Made by a program: the position numbers and the translations under genes
Notes under the pieces: model-generated
The model's input: the letters and a program-made list of their open reading frames with translations, nothing else
The model's database searches: none
What the model was told of the DNA's origin: nothing
In this document: piece after piece, positions 50,723 through 60,625 of the stretch
Layout: each line of letters opens with the position of its first letter
Position numbering within the stretch: the stretch's first letter is position 1
Assembly: GCA_023439545.1 (NCBI GenBank)
Contig: JAEXNT010000010.1
Location: 62,001-126,000, forward strand
Source of the DNA: Bacillota bacterium
Lineage (GTDB): Bacteria; Bacillota; Clostridia; Acetivibrionales; DTU013
Direction of reading: 5' to 3'
DNA: 64,000 nucleotides

Positions 50723-53700
50723 ATGGCAGATAAGTGGACGCCTGAACAACTTGACGCTATAACGCAACGGGATTGCGACCTGCTTGTAGCCGCTGCGGCT
50801 GGAGCAGGAAAGACGGCTGTCCTTGTTGAAAGGATAATACGAAAGATCACGGATAAAGACAGACCTGTCGATATCGACAGGCTGCTCGTCGTTACCTTTA
50901 CAAATGCCGCCGCAACGGAAATGCGCGAGAGGATAGGCGAAGCGCTGGCAAATGCGCTCGACGCCGACCCTTCAAGCGCGAACCTTCAGAAGCAGATGGC
51001 ATTGCTTGATCGCGCGAGCATAATGACGCTGCATTCTTTTTGCCTTGAGGTGGTCAAAGGTCATTTCCATAGTCTTGATCTGGATCCGCTGTTCCGGATA
51101 GCGGACGAAACTGAAAGTACTCTTATCAGGCTTGACGCTCTTGAAGAATTGTTTGAAGAAAAATATGAAAACGAGGATGCCGGAAGTATGTTTTACAGGC
51201 TTTTGGACGCATATGGCGGCGGGCGTGACGACGGCGGGCTGCGCGAATTGGTGTCGACGCTGCACCGCTTCACGCGCAGCCACCCATGGCCCGAGCAGTG
51301 GCTTGCCGCCCAGGCAGAAGCCTACGGACCCGGCGCTTCTGCCTGCTTGAGCAGCACCCCGTGGGCGCGTGTGCTGCTCAAAAGCGCAGCCGCCGAGCTG
51401 CAAGGCCTGTCGGGCTTGCTCCATAAAGCGGCTGCGCTGGCAAGCCGGGCGCAGGGCCTGGAGCCGTATTGCAGCGTCCTTGAGGAGGACATCGGTCAGC
51501 TCGAGCAACTGCGGCTGGTATGCGAAGCAAATAACGTACCCAACGCCACCGCGGCTCATAGTGCACATAACGTACCCAATGCCTCCGCGGCCAACGGTGT
51601 TTCCGGCGTGGATTGGGACGCCGTAAACGCCGCATTTTCGTCATATGAACCTGCAAGACTCCCAAGATGCGGCAAGGACGCGGATAAAACCGCGCAAGAG
51701 GAGGTCAAGGCACTGCGCAGCCTTGTCAAGGACAGGGTGAAAAAACTTTACGAGAGCGGCTTTAATACCACATCAGCCGATCTTGAGGAAGATTTCGTGA
51801 AATTGTATCCCCAGCTTAAATACCTTACTGAAATGGTAAATGAGTTCGAGGCTTCATATGCGCAAAAGAAAAAACTTAAAAATCTTCTGGATTTCAACGA
51901 CCTCGAACATTTTTGCCTGAAGGCGCTGATAGAGGAGGGCGTACCGACGGCCGCGGCGAAGGAACTGAGGGAACGCTATGAAGAGATCCTCGTGGACGAG
52001 TACCAGGACAGTAACCTCATACAGGAATTGATACTGACAACGGTTGCCGGGAAAGAAGACAGCCATCGAAGCGTTTTCATGGTCGGCGACGTCAAACAGA
52101 GCATATACAGGTTCAGGCAAGCCAGACCGGAACTGTTCCTTTCGAAATATGAATCGTATCCGAGGGAACCCGGCTACGGAAGCAGAACGATACAGCTGTA
52201 CAAAAACTTCAGGAGCCGGCCGGAAGTCATAAACGGAGTCAATTTCGTTTTCAGGCAGATCATGTCAGCCATGGTCGGGGAGCTTGATTACACGGAGTCG
52301 GAGTATCTGAACCCCGGCGCGGTATACGAGGAACCGACTGAAAGCTGTATTACCGGTGGTCCGATCGAACTGCATATTCTTGACGTCACTTCATCGGAAA
52401 ACGAGATCGGGGGCAATGCCGGAGAGACCGCATCAGTGACTGCCGGAGCAACTTGCTCGATCGGGATCACCACCGGAGAGACCGCATCAGCGACTGCCGC
52501 AGAAGCTACTTCAGCGACTGCAACAGCCGAAATGCAATCAGGCGGTGCAAATCCCGTGGATACTCGATATGGCGTTACAAATAGCGGTACTGCTTCATCA
52601 GACAGTACGGATACCGGTGTTATCGGGGGACCGAAGCTCGCAAAAGCTGCAAGCGACGGAGAAATCGGCAAAAATGACGGTGAAAATCAGGATGAAGACG
52701 AGGAGGAGTCGTTTGACAACATCCAGGCAGAAGCGCGGGTTGTCGGCAACAGGATCAGAAAGCTGGTAACAAGCTCTTCCGAGGGCTTCAACGTATATGA
52801 TAAAAAATTAAAAACATACAGGCCGGCCGAATTCAGAGATATTGTAATACTTATGAGGGCTACCAGAAACTGGGCCGATATTTTTACCGACGAACTGGCA
52901 GCACTTGGAATCCCGGCATATGCCGATGCGGGCCTCGGATATTTTCAAACTGTGGAAGTTGAAACAGTACTTTCATTGCTGCAGATCATAGATAACCCGC
53001 TGCAGGACATACCAATGCTGGCAGTCCTCAGATCTCCCATCGCAGGCTTTGATACAAATGAACTGGCCGACATAAGGCTTGCCGATCGTTCGGTTCCCTT
53101 TTATGAAGCGATGAAGCTGTTCGCAGACGCCGGACAGGCTGGCGACGGAAAATCTCCAGGGCAGGGACAAGAGCCTCCCGCAGAAAACAGGCAATCCTGC
53201 AGTATGGTATCTGATCAAAACGATGAAATGAGATCTGCGTTGATAAAGAAGACAGCAAGCTTCCTCAGCCGTTTGGAAAGCTGGCGCGACGCCTCGCAAT
53301 ACACGCCGACCGACGAGCTCGTATGGAAGCTTATGACGGAGACCGGGTATTACAGCTATGCCGGAATACTGCCCGGGGGAACGGAACGTCAAGCAAACCT
53401 GCGGATGCTTTTCGAACGCGCCAGGCAATATGAGGAGACCAGCTACAAGGGACTGTTCAATTTCATCAATTTCATAGGCAAATTGAGAAGCGGCGGCGGA
53501 GATATGGGAAGCGCAAAGATACTTGGCGAAAACGACAACGTTGTACGTATCATGAGCATACATAAGAGTAAAGGCCTTGAATTCCCCATAGTGATCGTTG
53601 CCGGCTGCGGAAAGCGGTTCAATATGATGGACCTGAACGACGGAATACTCCTGCACCAGGAGCTTGGCTTCGGCCCCGACCTTGTGGACACGGACAGGCG

Positions 53701-55204
53701 CACCATCATGCCGACCCTGCCCAAGTTTGCCATCAGACAGAAGCTTAGGCTCGAAACGTTATCGGAAGAAATGCGCATACTCTATGTCGCATTTACAAGG
53801 GCCAGGGAAAAGCTGATCATAATGGGCAGCGTCAGGGACATATGCAAAACCTGCGCAAAATGGTGCGCCTCGGCATCGGCAACAGAGGAGAAGCTGCCGT
53901 CCTTTGATATGATGCAGGCCTCGAATTATCTTGACTGGATCGGTCCTGCTCTGGTAAGGCATGAATCGGCCGGACTACTGACGAAGGTTGCTTTGCAGGA
54001 TGGAAAGCTGCCGATATTGACGGACGAGGCTTCAAACTGGGAAATAAAGCTTTGGGGCGCCGGAGCGGCGATGATCGGAAAAGAAGCTGCACAAGCCCGG
54101 GATAACGTGAGGAAGTGGCTTGACGGCGTGTTAACCACGGAAACAGGGGCAGGCGGGGGCAATGCCGGGCCGGGACATGCCCCGGCAGAAAAACCCGGAC
54201 AGGGATCCGACCTGATAGAAAATGCCGGACGATGCGGTGTGCTTGAAGACAAACACAGGTGGGATTCAGCCGCGTCGGAGCAGGAAATGACTTCCGGTAC
54301 GGGGTTCAGTGCAAACGATCTTATCAGTGCGTTGGAATGGCAATATCCTTTTGCCAGGCTTTCCTCCATTCCTGTTAAAATATCTGTTACCGAGCTCAAG
54401 AGAAGATTTTATCAGGAAGAAGATTCCGAAACTGCGGCGGCGTTCACTCGGCAGCTTGTGGCAAAGCCTTTGTTCATGGAGACCGAAAAAGGTATTAGTG
54501 CGGCAAGGAAAGGTACAGTGATGCATTTTGTGATGCAGCATCTGGACCTGCAAAAACTGAGTGCGGCGCTGAATGCCGATGGACCGGGTAATCAGTATGC
54601 TTCGGGCAACCCGGGCAAGCATGACAATCCGGGCAACCAGTATGCTTCGGGCAACCCGGGTAATTCGGGCAATACAGTCAATACAGTCAATACAGTCAAT
54701 ACAGTCAATGCAAGCAATAAAGACAATGCTGGCAATACAAACAGCGTTTTTATCGATGAAATTAAGGCTCAATTGGATAAGATGGCGGCAAAGGAACTGC
54801 TTACAGCGGAGGAGGTTAGTATAGTAAAGCCCGGCGCTATTGCCTCGTTTTTCTGCACCTCTGTGGGTATGCGCATGCTTTCAACCGGCTCCATTCATCG
54901 TGAAACCGCCTTCAATATAGCCATTGGCTGCACCGAGGCGTACAAAGACCTGCCGGAGGAGATCACAGGCGGCGAAACCATGCTCCTGCAAGGAATTATC
55001 GATTGCTGGTTCGAAACCGGCGATGGTATTTTGTTGCTTGATTATAAGACAGATTTTGTACCTGAAGGAGGATCGGACATCATAAAGGAACGCTACAAGA
55101 TCCAGATTGATTATTATACGATGGCGCTTGAAAGAGTCACAGGCAAAAAGGTGACCGAGAAATATCTTTACCTGTTTTATACCGGTGAATTGGTAAGTGT
55201 TTGA
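50723..55204 (+). CDS. addA: AddA, UvrD-type helicase-nuclease subunit
   Basis: AddA is the superfamily 1 helicase and second nuclease of AddAB. Walker A is AAAGAGKTAV (near residue 24), then 'VVTFTNAAATEMRERI', Walker B 'EILVDEYQDSN', 'VGDVKQSIYRFR', 'MSIHKSKGLEFPIV' and 'YVAFTRAREKL'; the nuclease motif 'LLLDYKTDFVP' is near the C-terminus. At 1493 residues it is some 250 longer than normal. The excess is low-complexity: about 269-295 ('NVPNASAANG'), 558-664 (Gly/Ala/Thr), 1139-1193, and 1286-1343 ('GNTVNTVNTVNTVN'). The frame is open throughout, so the gene appears functional. Confidence 0.96.
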   Translation: MADKWTPEQLDAITQRDCDLLVAAAAGAGKTAVLVERIIRKITDKDRPVDIDRLLVVTFTNAAATEMRERIGEALANALDADPSSANLQKQMALLDRASIMTLHSFCLEVVKGHFHSLDLDPLFRIADETESTLIRLDALEELFEEKYENEDAGSMFYRLLDAYGGGRDDGGLRELVSTLHRFTRSHPWPEQWLAAQAEAYGPGASACLSSTPWARVLLKSAAAELQGLSGLLHKAAALASRAQGLEPYCSVLEEDIGQLEQLRLVCEANNVPNATAAHSAHNVPNASAANGVSGVDWDAVNAAFSSYEPARLPRCGKDADKTAQEEVKALRSLVKDRVKKLYESGFNTTSADLEEDFVKLYPQLKYLTEMVNEFEASYAQKKKLKNLLDFNDLEHFCLKALIEEGVPTAAAKELRERYEEILVDEYQDSNLIQELILTTVAGKEDSHRSVFMVGDVKQSIYRFRQARPELFLSKYESYPREPGYGSRTIQLYKNFRSRPEVINGVNFVFRQIMSAMVGELDYTESEYLNPGAVYEEPTESCITGGPIELHILDVTSSENEIGGNAGETASVTAGATCSIGITTGETASATAAEATSATATAEMQSGGANPVDTRYGVTNSGTASSDSTDTGVIGGPKLAKAASDGEIGKNDGENQDEDEEESFDNIQAEARVVGNRIRKLVTSSSEGFNVYDKKLKTYRPAEFRDIVILMRATRNWADIFTDELAALGIPAYADAGLGYFQTVEVETVLSLLQIIDNPLQDIPMLAVLRSPIAGFDTNELADIRLADRSVPFYEAMKLFADAGQAGDGKSPGQGQEPPAENRQSCSMVSDQNDEMRSALIKKTASFLSRLESWRDASQYTPTDELVWKLMTETGYYSYAGILPGGTERQANLRMLFERARQYEETSYKGLFNFINFIGKLRSGGGDMGSAKILGENDNVVRIMSIHKSKGLEFPIVIVAGCGKRFNMMDLNDGILLHQELGFGPDLVDTDRRTIMPTLPKFAIRQKLRLETLSEEMRILYVAFTRAREKLIIMGSVRDICKTCAKWCASASATEEKLPSFDMMQASNYLDWIGPALVRHESAGLLTKVALQDGKLPILTDEASNWEIKLWGAGAAMIGKEAAQARDNVRKWLDGVLTTETGAGGGNAGPGHAPAEKPGQGSDLIENAGRCGVLEDKHRWDSAASEQEMTSGTGFSANDLISALEWQYPFARLSSIPVKISVTELKRRFYQEEDSETAAAFTRQLVAKPLFMETEKGISAARKGTVMHFVMQHLDLQKLSAALNADGPGNQYASGNPGKHDNPGNQYASGNPGNSGNTVNTVNTVNTVNASNKDNAGNTNSVFIDEIKAQLDKMAAKELLTAEEVSIVKPGAIASFFCTSVGMRMLSTGSIHRETAFNIAIGCTEAYKDLPEEITGGETMLLQGIIDCWFETGDGILLLDYKTDFVPEGGSDIIKERYKIQIDYYTMALERVTGKKVTEKYLYLFYTGELVSV

Positions 55205-55375
55205 TCCCTCTGCCGATGGGCGACCCTTTGGATGAAAAGCTCATCCTCGCTGATATTTCGCTCCGCATAAGGTTAAAATAAAGTAAATCCTGAAACAAGG
55301 AGACAGTAATTATGTCAATATAAGATGTGAAAGATTTACGAAAGTTCAAAATACAAAAGAAACGGGGCAATGGAG

Positions 55376-56599
55376 ATGAAACGCAGGACGTCGTTACTGA
55401 AGCTTTTCACTTTTTTTCTGATACCATTCATACTTGTGCAGGGTTGTTCCAGTCCGAAGCTGCAAAGTCGGGAGTATGACAAGGTCCAACCCGGACAGCA
55501 GGCCCGGACGGGCAGTGCCGCAGAGCTTACAGGACAGTCCGCGGACCAGGTCCCGGTACAGGGAACAAACACAACAGAAGGGACAAATTCCGGGCAACCG
55601 GGTGATGCAGGACAGGGGACTGAAATAAATACCGGAACCGGAACGGCTGAATCGAGGACGAAGGATCCGACTACACTGCCTGCGATCGACGTGAATGCAG
55701 TCAAACCAAACGAATCGGGCAGGGTCATGGTAGTTATGTTCCATAATTTTATAAAGAAATACGAAAAGGGCGACAAGCTGTATACGACTACTTTCGACTC
55801 TTTCAGGAAACTACTCGGTACTCTCTATACATCAGGATACAGGCTTATCAGCCTGAACGATTACCTCAACGGCAATATAGACACCCCTGCCGGTTATATA
55901 CCGATGGTGTTCACATTTGACGACGGAACTGCGGGACAGTTCAATCTTATAGACGAAAGCGGGGCGCTTAAGGCCAATCCCGAATCCGCTGTCGGGATAA
56001 TGGAGGAGTTCGCCAGGACCCATCCGGATTTCGGTATGAAAGGGACTTTCTTTGTAAACCTCGGTGATAAAACCTTCAGCGGGGCCGGCACGCTTGACCA
56101 AAGGCTGAAGTATTTGATAGACGAAGGCTTTGATATAGGCAATCACACCTATTCGCATATCAACCTGAAGGAGACCGTATCAGCTGATAAGATACAGCAG
56201 GAGATCGGCGGGAACCAGAAAAAAATGTATGAACTGATCCCCGGTTATGCCTTCACTACATTTTCGCTCCCATACGGCGCACCTTCCAAGGCTTTGACGC
56301 AGTATGTGCTGAAGGGTGAGTACGAGGGGGTCGGTTATGAAAACAAGGCTTTGATGGAGGTCGGTTGGGATCCCAATCAATCCCCTTTCAGTACCAAGTT
56401 CAACCCTATGTCAGTACACAGAGTCAGGGCGTCAGGGATCATACCCCAGGATGCCGATCTGGCATGGTGGATGAAAAGCATAAAACGCTCGAACGAATAT
56501 GTCAGCGATGGAAATCCGTCAACAGTTACAGTGCCGGAATCATACAAGGATATTGTAGATACCTCGAAACTTGGCGGAAGGAACCTCATAACATACTGA
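55376..56599 (+). CDS. Polysaccharide deacetylase lipoprotein
   Basis: The 407-residue protein has a lipoprotein signal (lipobox LVQGC, Cys24), about 80 residues of Gly/Thr/Gln-rich linker, and a NodB-type deacetylase domain. Motifs are 'MVFTFDDG' with the metal Asp, 'IGNHTYSHINL' with both metal histidines, and 'FSLPYGAP'. It should remove N- or O-acetyl groups from a wall or extracellular polysaccharide. ATG 55376, eight bases after GGGG, is preferred to ATG 55370. The 165 bases upstream hold no convincing promoter. Confidence 0.9.
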   Translation: MKRRTSLLKLFTFFLIPFILVQGCSSPKLQSREYDKVQPGQQARTGSAAELTGQSADQVPVQGTNTTEGTNSGQPGDAGQGTEINTGTGTAESRTKDPTTLPAIDVNAVKPNESGRVMVVMFHNFIKKYEKGDKLYTTTFDSFRKLLGTLYTSGYRLISLNDYLNGNIDTPAGYIPMVFTFDDGTAGQFNLIDESGALKANPESAVGIMEEFARTHPDFGMKGTFFVNLGDKTFSGAGTLDQRLKYLIDEGFDIGNHTYSHINLKETVSADKIQQEIGGNQKKMYELIPGYAFTTFSLPYGAPSKALTQYVLKGEYEGVGYENKALMEVGWDPNQSPFSTKFNPMSVHRVRASGIIPQDADLAWWMKSIKRSNEYVSDGNPSTVTVPESYKDIVDTSKLGGRNLITY

Positions 56600-56672
56600 G
56601 TGCAGGTTAGCGCAAAGTTAGTGCATTTTCGGTTGACTGCGCCGCTTTATAATGATATCGTTTCATTAGAAT

Positions 56673-57383
56673 ATGAACGAAGGAGTGATCATCATTTTAG
56701 AACAACTGAAAAAGCAGGTTTACGAGGCAAATATGGAATTGCCGCGGAGAAATCTGATTACGTATACATGGGGAAATGTCAGCGGTATCGACAGAGAAAG
56801 CGGGTATTTCGCCATTAAACCGAGCGGGGTCGACTACGATGTCCTGAAACCTGAAGATATTGTGATCATGGACCTTTTAGGCAACAGGATCGAGGGAAGG
56901 TACAGGCCCTCTTCCGATACGGCGACCCATATAGAGCTCTACAAAGCCTATCCCGGGATTGGGGGGATCGTACACACCCATTCTCCCATGGCAACCTCAT
57001 GGGCACAGGCCTGCAGGGGCATCCCGTGCTATGGCACGACCCACGCCGACTATTTCTACGGAGAGATCCAATGTACACGCAGCCTGAGTCAAGAAGAGAT
57101 AAATGGCGCATATGAGAAGAATACCGGGCTTGTCATCATTGAAACCATCGGAAATAAAGATCCGTTACATATACCGGGTATCCTTTGCGCAAACCATGGC
57201 CCGTTCACCTGGGGCAAGGATGCCGCCGAGGCAGTCCACAATTCCGTTGTGCTTGAAGAGGTGGCAAAGCTGGCATTTAACACAGAGACGCTTAGCCCGG
57301 GTGTAAAGCCTGCTCCACAGGTATTGCAGGACAGACATTTCCTGAGGAAGCACGGTACGAATGCGTATTATGGACAAACATGA
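56673..57383 (+). CDS. araD: L-ribulose-5-phosphate 4-epimerase AraD
   Basis: This class II aldolase-type enzyme interconverts L-ribulose-5-phosphate and D-xylulose-5-phosphate. Motifs: 'LITYTWGNVSGIDRESGYF', 'IKPSGVDYDVL', zinc ligands in 'HTHSPMATSWAQA', and 'CANHGPFTWGKDAAEAVHN'. The start is uncertain. ATG 56673 has no ribosome binding site, while AAGGAG at 56680-56685 lies eight bases before an ATT at 56694 that would give the usual N-terminus 'MLEQLKKQVYEAN'. I list the ATG and flag the ATT. No other arabinose genes are nearby; a terminator follows. Confidence 0.93.
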   Translation: MNEGVIIILEQLKKQVYEANMELPRRNLITYTWGNVSGIDRESGYFAIKPSGVDYDVLKPEDIVIMDLLGNRIEGRYRPSSDTATHIELYKAYPGIGGIVHTHSPMATSWAQACRGIPCYGTTHADYFYGEIQCTRSLSQEEINGAYEKNTGLVIIETIGNKDPLHIPGILCANHGPFTWGKDAAEAVHNSVVLEEVAKLAFNTETLSPGVKPAPQVLQDRHFLRKHGTNAYYGQT

Positions 57384-57402
57384 TAAGCCAAGGTAACGAA
57401 TT

Positions 57403-57445
57403 AAAACCTCACGGCCGCCATTCCAATGGTAACCGTGGGGTTTTT
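57403..57445 (+). terminator. Rho-independent terminator after araD
   Basis: AAAACCTCACGG pairs with CCGTGGGGTTTT (one wobble) across an 18-base loop and ends in five T residues. Confidence 0.85.
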
Positions 57446-57461
57446 GACAAGGGAGTGGAAG

Positions 57462-59042
57462 ATGAAAAGAGGGTTTACAGGCAATCTTATTAAAAGATTG
57501 ATCATGCAGAAAAATTTCATTCTGGCGGCAGATGAATCCGGCAATCCGGTTATCGATTCCGATATGAGTATCCTGACCCAATATGTGAACGGAAGCTTTA
57601 TACTTTTGGAGATCCTCGACGGTGATAAGCTCACAAGCGGGGAGATAACCGAAAGGCTGGTTGTAAACCGGAACAGGCTTTCCGGACTGAATGTCGGCGA
57701 TTCCCATTACGTTATGGAATTGTTCGTGTTTGATAAGCAGCCTGAAAACGACAAGTTTGAAGCTATCATATCCGGACAGTTCGGAAATGTCATGCAGAAA
57801 AGGTTTCTTAAGTGTCTGAGTATAAACCTTTCGGACGGAAAAACTATGAAGCATTATAAAACGCCGCTGACGGATTTCGGTATACTGAAAGCGGCGGGAA
57901 GCGTCGCTTCGGAGGGATATCCGGAAGAGTTCGATATGGATGGCATCATTTTGCAAATGGAACAGAAAAAACAGGAATACAGGGAAGCGGAGGCAAAGGC
58001 AAGGGTGAAAGTACCGCTGCTGACTTATACTTTGATAGGGATCAACCTACTTGCCGCAGCTTTGTTGTTCCTTTATTCGCAGCTTTCCGGCCTTAGTTAC
58101 GGAGAGTTGATACTTACCTATGGGGCAAAGATAAATTCCAATATACTCAATGGTGAATATTGGAGGTTCATTACTCCAGTGTTTTTACACGCCGGTATCC
58201 CGCATCTGCTGGTCAACTGTTATTCCTTATACGCTGTAGGCGTTACCGTGGAAAAAATATACGGAAGGTACAAGTTTTTGGTTATATACTTCATTGCCGG
58301 AATTTTCGGAAACATACTGAGTTTCATGTTCTCCTCAAATCCCGGCGTGGGTGCGTCCGGAGCCATATTTGGGCTGCTCGGGGCACTGCTGTTTTTCGGG
58401 CTCGAGAGGCCGGCGTTATTCAAGTCAAGTTTCGGTGCGAATATTGTCGTAATGATCGTTATTAACCTGTTTTACGGCTTCTCAAAAACAGGCATCGATA
58501 ACTTTGCGCATATCGGAGGGCTGATCGGCGGTTTCCTGGCAACCGGAGCGGTTTCGGGCAAAAAGGCTTTAAAATGGTATATGAACAGGTATGCCTATAT
58601 AGCTCTATCTATTTTGCTGGCGTTTTCGGGAATATATTACGGCTTTAACGGCAAAGAGGGCCGTATCACAGCAAAAACCAACGAGCTTGAAGCTCTTCAG
58701 ACGTCGAATGATTGGACCCGGGCGGAAACACTGGCGGAGGAGATACTTGCCATGGGGCCTGACAAGGATACCCGTATACAAACATTATGGACACTCATCT
58801 ATGTTGAAGAAATGGGGCAAAAATTCGATGAAGCCGTAGGGCATGCCAATGATCTGATCGCATTGGATCCGCTCAGCGGCCATTATGTGCTTGGCTTCGT
58901 CTATTTCGACATGGGCAGGTACGACTCTTCCCGGGAAGAACTACTAAAGGCAAAGGAAATGGGTGCAACAGCCGAGCAAATAGCGCATATAGATCGGCTG
59001 CTGGACGAGCTGGAGGGGTTGACGGACGATGCGGCAAAATAG
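57462..59042 (+). CDS. Rhomboid family intramembrane serine protease with TPR-like tail
   Basis: The 526-residue protein has a cytoplasmic N-terminal domain of ~185 residues of unknown fold. A six-helix rhomboid domain follows: 'EYWRFITPVFLHAGIPHLLVN', the catalytic Ser in GASGAIFG (near 298), and the catalytic His in 'NFAHIGGLIGG' (near 349). A C-terminal TPR-like helical region follows ('EALQTSNDWTRAETLAEEIL'). The arrangement resembles Gram-positive YqgP/GluP proteases. ATG 57462 follows GGGAGTGG. No substrate is evident. Confidence 0.93.
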   Translation: MKRGFTGNLIKRLIMQKNFILAADESGNPVIDSDMSILTQYVNGSFILLEILDGDKLTSGEITERLVVNRNRLSGLNVGDSHYVMELFVFDKQPENDKFEAIISGQFGNVMQKRFLKCLSINLSDGKTMKHYKTPLTDFGILKAAGSVASEGYPEEFDMDGIILQMEQKKQEYREAEAKARVKVPLLTYTLIGINLLAAALLFLYSQLSGLSYGELILTYGAKINSNILNGEYWRFITPVFLHAGIPHLLVNCYSLYAVGVTVEKIYGRYKFLVIYFIAGIFGNILSFMFSSNPGVGASGAIFGLLGALLFFGLERPALFKSSFGANIVVMIVINLFYGFSKTGIDNFAHIGGLIGGFLATGAVSGKKALKWYMNRYAYIALSILLAFSGIYYGFNGKEGRITAKTNELEALQTSNDWTRAETLAEEILAMGPDKDTRIQTLWTLIYVEEMGQKFDEAVGHANDLIALDPLSGHYVLGFVYFDMGRYDSSREELLKAKEMGATAEQIAHIDRLLDELEGLTDDAAK

Positions 59043-59080
59043 CCTCTTTAAGCCGTAAAATCCGGTTCTCCAACCGAGGT

Positions 59081-59204
59081 AAAAGCCAGGCCGGGACCAA
59101 ACTAAAAGGCAGGGGCTTACCCATCCAAAAGCCAGGCCGGGGCGAACTAAAAGGCCAAGAGCTTACCCATCCAAAAGCCAGGCCGGGGCCGAACTAAAAG
59201 GCCA
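59081..59204. repeat. 46-bp tandem repeat, 2.7 copies
   Basis: Units begin AAAAGCCAGGCCGGG at 59081, 59127 and 59173. The last copy overlaps the final codons of the minus-strand GDSL gene. Single-base differences separate the units. It fills the gap between convergent genes; no clear hairpin terminator is present. Confidence 0.9.
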
Positions 59205-59889
59205 GCGCAGGCAGTTTTGAAAGATAATCCCTGATCGTGTCTGAAATGAGTGCATGGCCTTCTTCATTCGGATGGATGCCGTCCTCGCAGAAAAGGTTGA
59301 TGTAATTCCTGCTTTGGAGGAAGGCCTTCCTGATGTCGATCAGAGGGACATTCTTGAATGTGGCGAGCTTCACGACCGCAAGGTTGTACATCTCGTGCCA
59401 CCTGTAGATGTGTTCTACGTCACCGAGCCAGTGCAGTATATTGTCGGCATTCAGGTTCTTGGATATCCAGGCGAAATAGTTTTTCGCATTGAGCGGGGGC
59501 AGCGAAAAAACGACCGGTTTGCTGCCGCTTGCCGCTATACTGTCAATGGCGTTGGAATAAAGTATTTCAAATTCGTCGAGAGGAGTATTTGGCAAATGCT
59601 CGTCATCGGGATGCTCGGACACTTCTTTCCAGTTAAAATCACAATCGTTCCCTCCAAACTCGAGCACGGTATATTTGTAACAGGATAATTCCGGTTCGTG
59701 TTTTTCGATCAATTTTTTACCTGTTGTGATTGTGCAGCCGAACTTCGCATAATTATCGACCTTGATACCGGTGTTGGTTCCGAACATATTGGCAAAGCTG
59801 TTCCTGAGATATGTGTATTTGCCCCGGATACCATCGAATACCACGCCTTTCACTATAGAATCGCCAAAAGCGCAAATGGAATCTATCAT
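59194..59889 (-). CDS. SGNH/GDSL hydrolase
   Basis: The 231-residue protein begins 'IDSICAFGDSIVKGVVFD', with the catalytic Ser in GDSI. It has 'LEFGGNDCDFNW' (block III with Asn) and 'EDGIHPNEEGH' (block V with Asp and His). It is a cytoplasmic esterase or lipase-like enzyme of unknown substrate. ATG 59889 has GAGGTGAT upstream; a longer reading has no site. The last codons lie in a tandem repeat. Confidence 0.92.
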   Translation of the reverse strand: MIDSICAFGDSIVKGVVFDGIRGKYTYLRNSFANMFGTNTGIKVDNYAKFGCTITTGKKLIEKHEPELSCYKYTVLEFGGNDCDFNWKEVSEHPDDEHLPNTPLDEFEILYSNAIDSIAASGSKPVVFSLPPLNAKNYFAWISKNLNADNILHWLGDVEHIYRWHEMYNLAVVKLATFKNVPLIDIRKAFLQSRNYINLFCEDGIHPNEEGHALISDTIRDYLSKLPALAF

Positions 59890-60064
59890 AAATATCACCT
59901 CAGCTGTAATAATTCGTTGTTGTAATATAATAATCAAAATTATATTATGCAATTATTCATATGTCAATACATCAATAAGCATAATATATTGATATTTGCA
60001 TTATCTGATGATACATAGTAGAATATTGTTTGTAACCTATCGACAGGGGGACGGGAGGGGCCGT

Positions 60065-60625
60065 ATGGAAGAACTGATACAACTGAAGATGAAGCTTAAG
60101 TCGGAACGTCCGGTATCATGGACGGAATTTCCCGATATAGGCCTCTACAAGGATCAGGTCGTATCCTACCTGCAAAGACAGCTGATCGATTTCGAAGGGG
60201 ACGGGCAGATAACTTCGGCAATGATTAACAACTACATCAAGGATAGGCTGCTGCCCCGCGCCGATGGGAAAAAATACTCCAGGGAGCACCTTGCAGGCCT
60301 CACCGAAATAGGTCTTCTGAAGCAGGTGCTGTCAGTGAGGGATACCGGCTTTTTACTTCAAAAGGAGCTTGGCGAAAACAAGCCGGAAGGATTTTACGAT
60401 AAATTCAGGGCGATACTGGACAAAGCATTGAATGAAACAGCAGGGCAAATCGATCAGGATTGGGATGTCGATGCGCTTCCCGAAGTTGCGCTGACACTCG
60501 CCGTTTCAAGCTACTGCAGTAAGCTTGCCTGTGAAAGGCTTATAGAAATAATCAGGATAAAGGAAGCAGGCCAGGAACAGAAAAAGCTCGATAAAAAGGC
60601 CGATGCAAAATCAGAAAAAGGTTGA
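60065..60625 (+). CDS. DUF1836 family protein
   Basis: The 186-residue protein matches DUF1836, a helical family with a MerR-like region: 'SWTEFPDIGLYKDQVVSYL', 'ITSAMINNYIKDRLLPRADG' and 'LAGLTEIGLLKQVLSV'. Members are probably DNA-binding regulators. ATG 60065 follows GGGAGGGG. The TGA stop is followed in frame by 44 further codons of a repeat-coded 'PGAGTTDVGA' tail, so the gene may once have been longer. Confidence 0.88.
   Translation: MEELIQLKMKLKSERPVSWTEFPDIGLYKDQVVSYLQRQLIDFEGDGQITSAMINNYIKDRLLPRADGKKYSREHLAGLTEIGLLKQVLSVRDTGFLLQKELGENKPEGFYDKFRAILDKALNETAGQIDQDWDVDALPEVALTLAVSSYCSKLACERLIEIIRIKEAGQEQKKLDKKADAKSEKG

Noticed and set aside
55312..55323. Three-codon frame (ATG TCA ATA TAA) after AAGGAGA upstream of the deacetylase gene
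   Set aside because: Too short to support as a leader peptide and no attenuator hairpin was seen.
59081..59204. 46-bp repeats considered as CRISPR
   Set aside because: Units are contiguous and nearly identical over the full period, with no variable spacers.
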